From: an uncultured Clostridia bacterium
Lineage (GTDB): Bacteria > Bacillota > Clostridia > Lachnospirales > CAG-274
DNA: 6,853 nucleotides
Direction: 5' to 3'
Assembly: GCA_947589405.1 (NCBI GenBank)
Contig: CANQBT010000109.1
Coordinates: forward strand, 1 to 6,853
Shown: piece after piece, positions 1 through 6,555 of the stretch
Numbering within the stretch: the first letter of the stretch is position 1
Layout: each line of letters starts with the position of its first letter
Translations under genes and position numbers: made by a program
Notes under the pieces: model-generated
Seen by the model: the letters and a program-made list of their open reading frames with translations, nothing else
What the model was told of the DNA's origin: nothing
The model's database searches: none

Positions 1-264
1 GCCGTCCTTATTTATGTTTTTCCACCCTGTAACCGAATAAACACAGAGAGGTCTTAGTGTAAAATCAACAGCGCCCGTTTCTTCTTTCAGCTCTCTGACC
101 GCTGTCTGATATATGGTTTCGCTCTCCTCTCTGTGACCGCCCGGTATTTCATATGTATCTCTTTCCTTATGCTTGCAAAGCACCCACTTACCCTTTGATT
201 TTGAAATTATTACGGCAAATTTTAAAAGCTTATCCTCAGTAGCTTCGTAAAATTTTAATTCCAT
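1..264 (-). CDS. NUDIX hydrolase, N-terminal part (runs off left edge)
   Basis: The minus-strand frame starts at an ATG (264-262) preceded five bases upstream by a full GGAGG (269-275), which fixes the start. Eighty-eight codons are visible and the frame is open at the window edge, so the C-terminal part is missing. Residues 43-65 match the NUDIX box G-x5-E-x7-REUxEExGU: G43, E49, R57-E58-L59-K60-E61-E62 and G64. The only departure is Ala65 where a bulky aliphatic residue is usual. The box follows a YEIPGG segment, the normal strand leading into a NUDIX box. R57 and the glutamates E58, E61 and E62 are the expected metal-binding and catalytic residues. NUDIX enzymes cleave nucleoside diphosphates linked to another group, using Mg2+. 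The short N-terminus and the YEIPGG context recall the YtkD/MutT-like nucleotide-sanitising branch, but the substrate cannot be told from this fragment. No signal peptide is seen, so it is probably cytoplasmic. Confidence 0.9.
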   Translation of the reverse strand, partial: MELKFYEATEDKLLKFAVIISKSKGKWVLCKHKERDTYEIPGGHREESETIYQTAVRELKEETGAVDFTLRPLCVYSVTGWKNINKDG

Positions 265-346
265 ATTGTCCTCCTATATTTGCATATATATCTGAAATTG
301 TTTTTAATTCCTTTTCTTTAAAATCACAAGAGCTATAAGCATAGCC

Positions 347-363
347 AATTTTAACTTAAAATT
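347..363. repeat. Perfect 8-bp palindrome around a single C, operator-like
   Basis: AATTTTAA and TTAAAATT flank one C, giving a perfect two-fold symmetric 17-bp site. It lies just downstream of the predicted minus-strand start site (about +12 to +28), where a repressor could block the NUDIX transcript. A second small inverted repeat, GCTAT/ATAGC with a 4-base loop, lies at 332-345 in the same leader. The AT-rich composition makes chance palindromes more likely, so function is uncertain. Confidence 0.4.
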
Positions 364-381
364 TATGTCCGTTATATTTTT

Positions 382-410
382 ATTATATCGAAGTAAAGCC
401 CATTTTGCAA
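382..410 (-). promoter_or_regulatory. Sigma-A type promoter for the NUDIX gene
   Basis: Read on the minus strand, TTGCAA (410-405) is followed after exactly 17 bases by a perfect TATAAT (387-382). Transcription would start near 375 and give a leader of about 110 nt before the NUDIX ATG. Four of six -35 bases and all -10 bases match consensus. This is inferred from sequence only. Confidence 0.65.
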
Positions 411-536
411 TAACTGCCGATATATAAACTTTACCGTTTGAGAATTATACCATAGTATCATATATCACTATTTTATAAGTATCTTTCAATATATTAGAGT
501 AAATTGTAAGATTAAAAGCATAAACAACAAAAAAAT

Positions 537-564
537 TTGTGAATATGTGGTAAAATAATATAAG
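537..564 (+). promoter_or_regulatory. Candidate promoter of the large gene
   Basis: TTGTGA (537-542) is followed after 16 bases by TATAAG (559-564), matching four of six and five of six consensus bases. A start near 571 would leave a leader of about 125 nt before the ATG at 696. A competing candidate further upstream is TTGAGA (438-443), 17 bases, TATATC (461-466). In such AT-rich sequence neither can be chosen with certainty. Confidence 0.35.
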
Positions 565-695
565 AGAAGGTTTAAAATATATATTGAAGAAAAATTTACG
601 TGCCGCTGTACAAAGCCGTTCTGTAGCCGATCTAAGCAGCAACAGAGCATTCAGCATTGAACCGCCTACAGTAAAACAATAAAGGAGGAATTAAT

Positions 696-3600
696 ATGCC
701 TAAAAAAATAAGACTCACCAGCAATAGTTACGATCCTATAGAAAGACGACAGGACGCTTTAAATGTACACAACATGGCGGCAGACTTTGAGGAAAGCTGG
801 AAAAGAAGTATAGAAGAGGACTTTGCCGTACTTACTTCGGGTATGGCAGTTGCAGATCTTCGGTCTGTACTACAGGCATTTAATTTGCCTGAAAATACAA
901 GCATGGACACTCTCGTGGGATTGGCAAGACTGTATTGTACTTCACACGGAATATCTCCCGAAAATGCAACAAAAAATTCCGATATTGAAAGCGGATCAAT
1001 AAGAGCTCAAAAAAATTCGTCTTTAAATGATTTCCGAACAATGATGCTTGATCCCACACAGCGAGAAAGTGCGCTTCCCGAGCTTTTGCAAGGTTTTAAC
1101 AGTATTGACGTTACTTTGCCGGATATTGAAAATATAACTGCCGATAGCCTTGATAACGGTACACGCAAAGCAAGACTCAACCTTCAATACATGGGACTTT
1201 TGCAGCTTGGCAAGGATCTGGAAGTGCCTATGTTTGACAACGATGAAGCTTTTAAAACAGAATGCAAAACCACAATAGAAAACAATGCAGTATTGCATAA
1301 TTCTCTCATAGGACTTTTAAGTAAAGACAGATTCGGAGAAAACCCCGATCCCCAAAAAGTAAATATAGATACGATGTTTAATCTGACTCAATCGGATCGA
1401 AGCGGACTTTCTGCTCTTCTGTTCGGCAATGTGCCTACGGGTACGTTCAAATTGGAACCCAAAAATACAGAGCTTCATGATTTAATGCTTAATACAACTC
1501 CCCACCAAAATCCTGACGTACGTGTGTTGACTACCGACAGTTCAATGGGAGTGCAGGAGTTGGTTGAAGGCTACATACCATTTGCAAATGATGCCGAAAA
1601 CGATTTCAGAAACAGCTCTGCAAAGGAATTGCTTGAATATATTCGTGGAGAATACGTTGAGACCGATTTGATAGACCGTCCTCGTGTGATGGAAAGAGCA
1701 TTTGAAATATTGCTGCCTATCGGAAATTATTTTAATGAGGATACGGCAGAGCGTTTCCGCTTTTTTGACAAGCCCATAACAGGGCTTACAGAAGAAGAAA
1801 TAAAGACAAACGGCAAGCCCATATCCGATGTATGGGCAAATACATATTCTCAGGAAATAGGCAACGGAGCAGATGTACTTTCCGGAATAACCTTTGACGG
1901 AAAGGCTCTGAGCGAATATGAGCCTGATGATCTGATCAAAATATTGACCGAAAATATCAATGTTCCGGATTATTATTCCAAAGAGGAAGCAGAAGAATAT
2001 TTAAATGACAGTACTGAAGATATAAATAAATCTATTCACTATTTTTACTCACAAGCCTATAGACTTGGCCTTGACAATGGATCCTTAGGATCTGAAATTT
2101 TGAAACAAAATTTTGAAGAAATAATGTACGAGATGGATCAGAATGAGGAAGTGCTTTCAAAAATAACTATAGACGGCAAAGCTCTTTCTAATATGACTGC
2201 TGAGGAAGCGGAAAGCTCTTTGGACCATGACAGGGATATTCTCTCTCAAATATCAATAAACGGCAAGCCTTTAAGCGATATGGATATTGACGATGCATAC
2301 AAAGACTTAGACCCTTTCCAAAGACATGGCTCATTGGAGAATATATTGAGGTCGCTGTATAGAAATGCTCAAAATATAAACGGACTTAATACTGCGCTTT
2401 CCGATATATACATAAACGGCATTTCATTAAAGGGCATGGACATCGAGGATGCTGCCGATGCCATAAAAGAAAGCCTTTATGCAGATTCTATGTCAATACT
2501 TGAAGTCAGGGATATTAATAACAAAAAAATAAAACCCTTTATCCCCGATGGCACCTTATCAAAGAAAAGCCCTTTTACTGCTGTATTTGAAGCAGATGAA
2601 AGCGCAAGGCAAAAAAGAGAACGTACAGAGGAGTTCAGAGCATATATAGACAGTATCATGAATACGCCTACCTCTGACAATCTTAAGGAAAAGGGTATAA
2701 TCCAGGCGCCTGTCTCCGGCAATATATCATCTGCACAATATTTAAATGCAATTACAGGAAAGCAGATAGATATAAACGATCCAAAAAGTATACAAGATGC
2801 CGTTCAGAATATATATATAGACGGAAAAAATTTAATTGATACTCTTAAGCTTGATATGACGGCAGGCAATCTGGACAGATATGCTCAGGAGATAAGGAAC
2901 GCTCTTGATCCGCAATCGGGCAAAAAGCATTTTGTAACTCTTATGAACAGATGCTCTATTACGCATGAGCCAAAGCCTATCATTCCAGAAGGAAGCATAA
3001 CCGATCCTGCAATGAGGGACTATGTGATCGATTCTGTGTTCTCTGCAAGAAATTATCAGCATACCATGAGTGAAGCCGCAAAGAATGCACAGGAATATGC
3101 AAAGTCATTGAAGAAATATAATACAAAACTTTTTCTGGACGGAATTGATCCAAGTAAAATCAGAGTATATCATAGCCCTCAGCTTTTAAATATGACAAGT
3201 GGTATTGATTTATCATTAATGCCCTCTCTTTATATGATGAGCAAGGGCTTCACTATGGAGCAGGCATTTGGAAACAATCCACGTTATGATGAAGATAAAA
3301 AACGACTGGGCAGGGAGTTCTTTTCTCTCATAGAGGATCCTAAGGACGAAGCCGGGAATTATTGTACGGGCAAAGACGCCAGGATCGAAGAGAAGTTCAA
3401 AAAAACCTTCCTCCCACTTATGGAAAATTTGACCAAGACTCTTGGTTCTATCAAAAGTGAATATATAGACATAAATGTAAAGGAAAATTTACCCAGACTT
3501 GCTTTTATGAGCAGGATATATCAGGCAGGAAAAACTCTTACAGAATTGGAAGCACATGGTTTGCAAGAAAATGCCGTTTTAAATACAATAAAAAACGTTT

Positions 3601-5330
3601 CCATGAATTGCAAAATGTTTGGCGATTTTGCAAAAAGCCGGCTTGATTCAATAGCAAAAGGTATCTGTCCGACAAATGATATTATACGTGAGGCAATATT
3701 TAACAGCACAGGAGATCCTTCTGCATTTTACGGCGCTCCTCTTGCCGCCTATTCCGCAAAGGATACAAGTGTTTTTTATAAAAAAATCATAGATTTTGAA
3801 AATATACAGAATGCAGCACGCAGAAATATAAATATATATATGGACATGAGCAGCAATGACAGCTCAATACCAAAGGAACCTCCCACAAATGAACAGCTTG
3901 ACGCATATAAAAACGGCAACATAAATGCGCTTTCAAAATACGTTAAGGCTTTGGGAAGTGAAAAAATTGCAAATTCCTATGTAAAAACTGTATCAAATTC
4001 ATCAGAGCTGCCTTCAAATGCTGCGGAATACAATAAATATATAGAAAATTGTGTTTATATGAATACTTCGGGACTTACCACCAATACAGGTCATTTTGAT
4101 AACTATGATTGGAACAGTATCAAAAAAGATAAGGATACACTTCTTCTGACATGTATTTCAGGCATAGAACTTGATGAGTACTCCTCTACAGAAAAAATAA
4201 CCGCTGCCTTAAATAAAATATACATAAACGACCGTCCTATCAAGGAGTTTTTGAATTTTAAGCCTGAGGAATGTACTTATGATAAGCTGAAAACCATTAA
4301 CTCAATGCTTAAAAATATTGCCGATGACTCCTTTAAGTCAGGTAATACTGCCATACTTACAAAAGAGAAGGACGGAAGCTTTACTCCATTTGTATTGGAT
4401 TACTATGTCGGACTGTCACAGCGAGATATTGACGATAAGTTGATGGCTCAGCAGAAAAGCGTTGAGAAGGGAATTGCTTTTAGTGAAACCTATGCAAAGA
4501 TGCTCAACAACGAAAGACTTTCGACCGAAGAAATGAATATGCTCTACCAAAAAAATACCTTGCCTCTGAGCGTTATATCCTCTCGTGACCTTGAGGATTC
4601 CCAACAAGATATATTTAAAAGACTTTTGGGACACGATATTAACAACATTGATGAGCTTAAAGAAGCAGCAGACAATTTCTATATCAATGATAAGAGCTTC
4701 TATGAATACTTCAATCTTGACAGAAATACCGCTTCCGCCGCACAGATAAGAGGAAAAGAGGTCGAGCTTACCAAGATAATGAAAGATGAATTCAGGCATT
4801 ATGTCAAAAACGAAGGTGCAGAAGCAAAATTTTTGCTTATGAAGGACCCTGCGACAGGCTCATTCAGACCCGTTACATTTTTTGAACCTGTTCCGGAATT
4901 AAAGCCTGAGGTAGAGCCTATGGGTTTCTGGGATAAGCTATGGGCTTCCGATGAGAAAATGGAAGCATACAAAAATAATGTCAAGGAGCAGCAAAAAAAT
5001 CAAGAAGAATATCTGAGAGCAAATAACAAGAATTTAAATGCCAATGAAAGAAATCTGGCTGCTCTTGCGTATGCAAAAGCCCTTAACAAAAATATACTTT
5101 CAGATGATGATAAGAAAATACTTTCCGACAAAGAAATAAATATGCCCAATGCGGATTTCTACGGCAAACCCAATTTACCGACAGCGACCGTTCGTCCGAT
5201 AAGTCTGACAAATGCTCAGCAAATGTCAAATAACGGCAATACAAATGTTCAGACAAGAAATCTTACATCATTTACAAATACAAACCAAAATACACCAAAC
5301 GAACCTGAAAGAGAAAATAATAGGCAATAG
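696..5330 (+). CDS. Uncharacterised 1544-residue repeat-containing protein
   Basis: I do not recognise this protein. The start is secure: AAAGGAGGAA lies seven bases before the ATG, and the frame is open for 1544 codons to TAG. No signal peptide, membrane helix, LPxTG sorting signal or nucleotide-binding loop is visible, so a soluble, probably cytoplasmic, acidic and largely helical protein is inferred. A short motif, I-x-I-[ND]-[GD]-[KR]-x-[LIF], recurs with its [ND] at residues 493, 522, 709, 1178 and 1331, with looser copies at 372, 401 and 574. It is usually followed by an acidic helical stretch. The last two copies sit in longer modules that end in a G-S-F-x-P strand. Residues about 1407-1480 (starting EPMGFWDKLW) look helical and charged, possibly coiled-coil. 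The last 61 residues (1484-1544) are rich in Asn, Thr and Gln and probably disordered. The gene is monocistronic by context: a terminator follows and the neighbours have their own promoters. A structural, scaffold or secreted-effector role is possible, but nothing visible decides this. Confidence 0.93.
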   Translation: MPKKIRLTSNSYDPIERRQDALNVHNMAADFEESWKRSIEEDFAVLTSGMAVADLRSVLQAFNLPENTSMDTLVGLARLYCTSHGISPENATKNSDIESGSIRAQKNSSLNDFRTMMLDPTQRESALPELLQGFNSIDVTLPDIENITADSLDNGTRKARLNLQYMGLLQLGKDLEVPMFDNDEAFKTECKTTIENNAVLHNSLIGLLSKDRFGENPDPQKVNIDTMFNLTQSDRSGLSALLFGNVPTGTFKLEPKNTELHDLMLNTTPHQNPDVRVLTTDSSMGVQELVEGYIPFANDAENDFRNSSAKELLEYIRGEYVETDLIDRPRVMERAFEILLPIGNYFNEDTAERFRFFDKPITGLTEEEIKTNGKPISDVWANTYSQEIGNGADVLSGITFDGKALSEYEPDDLIKILTENINVPDYYSKEEAEEYLNDSTEDINKSIHYFYSQAYRLGLDNGSLGSEILKQNFEEIMYEMDQNEEVLSKITIDGKALSNMTAEEAESSLDHDRDILSQISINGKPLSDMDIDDAYKDLDPFQRHGSLENILRSLYRNAQNINGLNTALSDIYINGISLKGMDIEDAADAIKESLYADSMSILEVRDINNKKIKPFIPDGTLSKKSPFTAVFEADESARQKRERTEEFRAYIDSIMNTPTSDNLKEKGIIQAPVSGNISSAQYLNAITGKQIDINDPKSIQDAVQNIYIDGKNLIDTLKLDMTAGNLDRYAQEIRNALDPQSGKKHFVTLMNRCSITHEPKPIIPEGSITDPAMRDYVIDSVFSARNYQHTMSEAAKNAQEYAKSLKKYNTKLFLDGIDPSKIRVYHSPQLLNMTSGIDLSLMPSLYMMSKGFTMEQAFGNNPRYDEDKKRLGREFFSLIEDPKDEAGNYCTGKDARIEEKFKKTFLPLMENLTKTLGSIKSEYIDINVKENLPRLAFMSRIYQAGKTLTELEAHGLQENAVLNTIKNVSMNCKMFGDFAKSRLDSIAKGICPTNDIIREAIFNSTGDPSAFYGAPLAAYSAKDTSVFYKKIIDFENIQNAARRNINIYMDMSSNDSSIPKEPPTNEQLDAYKNGNINALSKYVKALGSEKIANSYVKTVSNSSELPSNAAEYNKYIENCVYMNTSGLTTNTGHFDNYDWNSIKKDKDTLLLTCISGIELDEYSSTEKITAALNKIYINDRPIKEFLNFKPEECTYDKLKTINSMLKNIADDSFKSGNTAILTKEKDGSFTPFVLDYYVGLSQRDIDDKLMAQQKSVEKGIAFSETYAKMLNNERLSTEEMNMLYQKNTLPLSVISSRDLEDSQQDIFKRLLGHDINNIDELKEAADNFYINDKSFYEYFNLDRNTASAAQIRGKEVELTKIMKDEFRHYVKNEGAEAKFLLMKDPATGSFRPVTFFEPVPELKPEVEPMGFWDKLWASDEKMEAYKNNVKEQQKNQEEYLRANNKNLNANERNLAALAYAKALNKNILSDDDKKILSDKEINMPNADFYGKPNLPTATVRPISLTNAQQMSNNGNTNVQTRNLTSFTNTNQNTPNEPERENNRQ
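1806..2475 (+). repeat. Protein-level repeats: five NGK/DGK motifs in the N-terminal half
   Basis: The encoded motif [ND]-G-K-x-[LI]-S begins at residues 372 (NGKPIS), 401 (DGKALS), 493 (DGKALS) and 522 (NGKPLS), with a variant at 574 (NGISLK). Spacing is regular: 372 to 401 and 493 to 522 are both 29 residues, and the two pairs are 121 residues apart. Each copy is followed by an acidic segment such as DMDIDDA, NMTAEEA or GMDIEDA. This points to duplication of a two-motif unit. The similarity is in protein sequence; I see no long DNA-level repeat, so the duplication is old. Confidence 0.7.
4170..4985 (+). repeat. Two C-terminal repeat modules with IYIND and GSFxP motifs
   Basis: Two copies of a longer module are encoded here, with motif Asn at residues 1178 (YINDRPIKEFLNF) and 1331 (YINDKSFYEYFNL), 153 residues apart. 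In both, a helical segment of about 50 residues leads to a hydrophobic strand ending in G-S-F-[TR]-P (G1227 and G1388). Each motif is preceded by a helix ending in A-[LA]-x-[KN]-[IF]. Copies at residues 574 and 709 share this layout more loosely, ending in KIKPFIPDG and in a DPQSGKKHF segment. I take it as a degenerate repeated domain of roughly 90-150 residues. Confidence 0.65.
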
Positions 5331-5388
5331 AGCTTAACTATTTTTTGCTAAATTTACTTTTTTGTTGATATTAATTATAATAGACATT

Positions 5389-5422
5389 ATATCCCAATGG
5401 CGCAGGCTGTTGGGATATTTTT
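5389..5422 (+). terminator. Intrinsic terminator of the large gene
   Basis: A perfect 9-bp stem (ATATCCCAA at 5389-5397 pairing with TTGGGATAT at 5410-5418) encloses a 12-base loop and runs into a T-rich tract (5418-5422). It lies about 60 bases after the stop codon of the 1544-codon gene. The other strand has no T tract after the stem, so the terminator acts on plus-strand transcription. Confidence 0.8.
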
Positions 5423-5437
5423 ATGACAGAGTAAAGG

Positions 5438-5451
5438 ACTGAGTACTTAGT
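5438..5451. promoter_or_regulatory. Imperfect palindrome upstream of the acetyltransferase promoter
   Basis: ACTGAGT/ACTTAGT forms a 14-bp inverted repeat with one mismatched pair, centred on AGTACT. It ends six bases before the -35 box at 5458. That is a usual place for an activator or repressor half-site pair, but the site is short and could be chance. Confidence 0.25.
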
Positions 5452-5457
5452 TTTGAA

Positions 5458-5486
5458 TTGAAAAATATTAATGCTTTTGTTATAAT
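5458..5486 (+). promoter_or_regulatory. Strong sigma-A promoter with extended -10
   Basis: TTGAAA (5458-5463), a 17-base spacer and a perfect TATAAT (5481-5486) are present. TG at 5478-5479 is positioned as an extended -10 element. The predicted start near 5493 gives a short leader of about 32 nt to the acetyltransferase ATG at 5525. Together with the terminator just upstream, this makes the acetyltransferase an independent transcription unit. Confidence 0.8.
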
Positions 5487-5524
5487 GAATTAAAAGATGA
5501 ATTTTATGTTGTGGAGAAAATATT

Positions 5525-6085
5525 ATGACTGAAAAAGAAAAAATGCTGAAAGGTGAATGGCATGATGCCAATTTTGATTCGGAGCTGCTTGAGGAACGTC
5601 AAAAAGCCGAAGCTCTTTGTTTTGATTTTAATATGTCCAAACCGGGAAGCCCAGAGCAGCTTTCTGCTCTGGGCAAGCTGTTAGGTATCGATATGCCCAA
5701 AGGGCTTACCGTGCTTTCTCCTGTTTATTTTGATTATGGCAAATACACTCATTTTAGTGAGGGCGTTTTTGTCAATCATGGCTGCTATTTTATGGACGGC
5801 GGTACGATTTACATTGGAAAAAATGTTTTTATTGGTCCGTTCTGCGGCTTTTACACAGCAAGCCATCCTATGAATTTTACAGACAGAAACAAGGGATTGG
5901 AGAAAGCACTTCCAATACATATAGGAGATAATTGTTGGTTCGGTGCAAACGTATCTGTTTTACAAGGTGTTACTATCGGAAGCGGTTGCGTTATAGCTGC
6001 CGGAAGCGTAGTCACAAGCGATTTGCCGGATAACTGCTTGGCGGCAGGTGTTCCTGCTTGTGTTAAAAAATATATAGAGCAATAA
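5525..6085 (+). CDS. Maltose/galactoside O-acetyltransferase-type sugar acetyltransferase
   Basis: The 186-residue product matches the LacA/Maa/NodL group, which transfers acetyl from acetyl-CoA to a sugar hydroxyl in the cytoplasm. Residues 1-60 form the short helical N-terminal domain (MTEKEKMLKGEWHD, then ERQKA and CFDFN). From about residue 65 the sequence follows the left-handed beta-helix pattern: SPVYFDYGKYTHF, GVFVNHGCYFMDGG, IYIGKNVFIGP, IHIGDNCWFG, VTIGSGCVIAAGSVV. H114 in TASHP is the expected catalytic histidine, corresponding to His115 of E. coli LacA. N84 matches the substrate-contacting Asn of that enzyme, and the end AAGVPACVKKYI is the usual acetyl-CoA-side signature. The length is close to family members of about 185-205 residues. 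GGAG (5513-5516) lies eight bases before this ATG, which favours it over the internal Met7. The exact acceptor sugar cannot be predicted. These enzymes are often viewed as detoxifying surplus sugars. Confidence 0.93.
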   Translation: MTEKEKMLKGEWHDANFDSELLEERQKAEALCFDFNMSKPGSPEQLSALGKLLGIDMPKGLTVLSPVYFDYGKYTHFSEGVFVNHGCYFMDGGTIYIGKNVFIGPFCGFYTASHPMNFTDRNKGLEKALPIHIGDNCWFGANVSVLQGVTIGSGCVIAAGSVVTSDLPDNCLAAGVPACVKKYIEQ

Positions 6086-6178
6086 ATTTTTTCACTCAAT
6101 AATTTATGATATTGTTGTTTTAACAGAATATCGACATATAGGTGTTGGTAAAAATGCAAAGATGGATTTTTGTTTAGC

Positions 6179-6192
6179 GCAATACCGATATT
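6179..6192 (+). repeat. Direct repeat, copy 1
   Basis: GCAATACCGATATT here recurs as GCAATACGGATATT at 6363-6376, with one mismatch in 14. The copies lie 184 bases apart and flank the first group of hairpins. Confidence 0.5.
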
Positions 6193-6215
6193 GTTTATCA
6201 CTTTAGAACGCCCCT

Positions 6216-6258
6216 TCCCTTATGAAGGGACGGTTTACCTCTCCACCGCTAAAGCGGT
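6216..6258. repeat. Pair of short perfect hairpins
   Basis: The first hairpin is TCCCTT-ATG-AAGGGA (6216-6230). The second is ACCGCT-AA-AGCGGT (6245-6258). A 14-base linker joins them and a C-rich run follows. Neither is followed by a T tract, so they are not standard terminators. The order of a CCCTT/AAGGG hairpin plus a second unrelated hairpin resembles the larger element at 6482-6555. Confidence 0.65.
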
Positions 6259-6305
6259 CCCCCTTTCAGCACTCTTGCTACGCAAAAGCGACATCACGTG
6301 TCATC

Positions 6306-6343
6306 AGCACTTTCGGCTTTGCCGAAAGCTGCTCTTACAGAGC
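6306..6343. repeat. Bulged 12-bp hairpin followed by a 5-bp hairpin
   Basis: CTTTCGGC (6310-6317) pairs perfectly with GCCGAAAG (6321-6328) across a TTT loop. AGCA (6306-6309) pairs with TGCT (6330-6333) past one bulged C, giving 12 pairs. GCTCT-TAC-AGAGC (6331-6343) forms a smaller stem that overlaps the end of the first, so the two compete for three bases. Confidence 0.65.
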
Positions 6344-6362
6344 ATCCGATAAGTCTTTCGGT

Positions 6363-6376
6363 GCAATACGGATATT
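6363..6376 (+). repeat. Direct repeat, copy 2
   Basis: This is the second copy of the 14-base repeat first seen at 6179-6192, differing at one position. The segment between them (6193-6362) holds four hairpins and is the most GC-rich part of the intergenic region. Confidence 0.5.
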
Positions 6377-6387
6377 CTTCCGCTGCA

Positions 6388-6454
6388 AACCCCTGATAGG
6401 GGGGTTGATAGTGTTGGCTTTTCTGAGCATTCAAAAAAACTTTTTTAACACTAT
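6388..6454. repeat. AACCCC/GGGGTT hairpin and spaced AT-rich inverted repeat
   Basis: AACCCC (6388-6393) pairs with GGGGTT (6401-6406) around a 7-base loop. Next to it, ATAGTGTT (6408-6415) has an exact inverse, AACACTAT (6447-6454). Inside that, a run of seven A (6433-6439), a C and six T (6441-6446) can pair further. The T run follows an A-rich stem, so a weak terminator is possible but not convincing. Confidence 0.5.
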
Positions 6455-6481
6455 TTAAACGCTTGGAAAACAATAAACTAA

Positions 6482-6555
6482 AGCTCCCCTTCGTAAGGGA
6501 GAGCTGTCAGTCACGTCAAAAATTCTGGGCTAAGGTGTTTTTGAACGTGACTGAC
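6482..6555. repeat. Large double-hairpin intergenic repeat
   Basis: Two adjacent stems are present. The first pairs 6482-6491 with 6495-6505 (10 pairs, one bulged A) around a CGT loop. The second pairs 6506-6522 with 6538-6555 (17 pairs, one bulge) around a 15-base loop. The outer CCCTTC (6487-6492) can alternatively pair with GAAGGG (6557-6562), closing the whole unit. The paired AGCTCCCCTT/AAGGGAGAGCT arm followed by a variable second hairpin is a layout I associate with dispersed palindromic repeats in Clostridia genomes. That link is from memory. Confidence 0.75.

Larger units (their letters stand above)
265..695. other. AT-rich divergent intergenic region
   Basis: This 431-bp stretch separates the minus-strand NUDIX gene from the plus-strand large gene and therefore holds the start signals of both. 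The left part (265-410) carries the NUDIX promoter and leader. The right part should hold the large gene's promoter and a leader whose last 100 bases are less AT-rich than the rest. A 70-codon open frame on the minus strand (445-657) has no ribosome binding site and a composition typical of translated AT-rich spacer, so I do not call it a gene. I see no RNA gene or known riboswitch here. Confidence 0.7.

Noticed and set aside
445..657. 70-codon minus-strand open frame rich in Phe, Ile and Tyr
   Set aside because: It has no ribosome binding site, lies in AT-rich spacer that holds the promoter region of the large gene, and its hydrophobic look is what AT-rich sequence gives by chance.
4416..4799. 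127-codon minus-strand open frame
   Set aside because: It lies entirely within the 1544-codon gene on the opposite strand and has no ribosome binding site or recognisable domain. Other minus-strand frames inside that gene were dropped for the same reason.
5389..5422. Bidirectional terminator
   Set aside because: Only the plus strand has a T tract after the stem, and no minus-strand gene converges on it.
5851..6201. 116-codon minus-strand open frame
   Set aside because: It overlaps most of the C-terminal half of the well-supported acetyltransferase on the other strand and shows no start signal or family motif.
6388..6454. Intrinsic terminator after the acetyltransferase
   Set aside because: The GC-rich stem is not followed by a T run, and the T run at 6441-6446 follows only an A/T stem. 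It is also more than 300 bases past the stop codon.
6170..6458. Two overlapping plus-strand open frames of 60 and 78 codons
   Set aside because: They read straight through several palindromes, have no ribosome binding site and show no protein-like pattern. They are better explained as translated repeat sequence.
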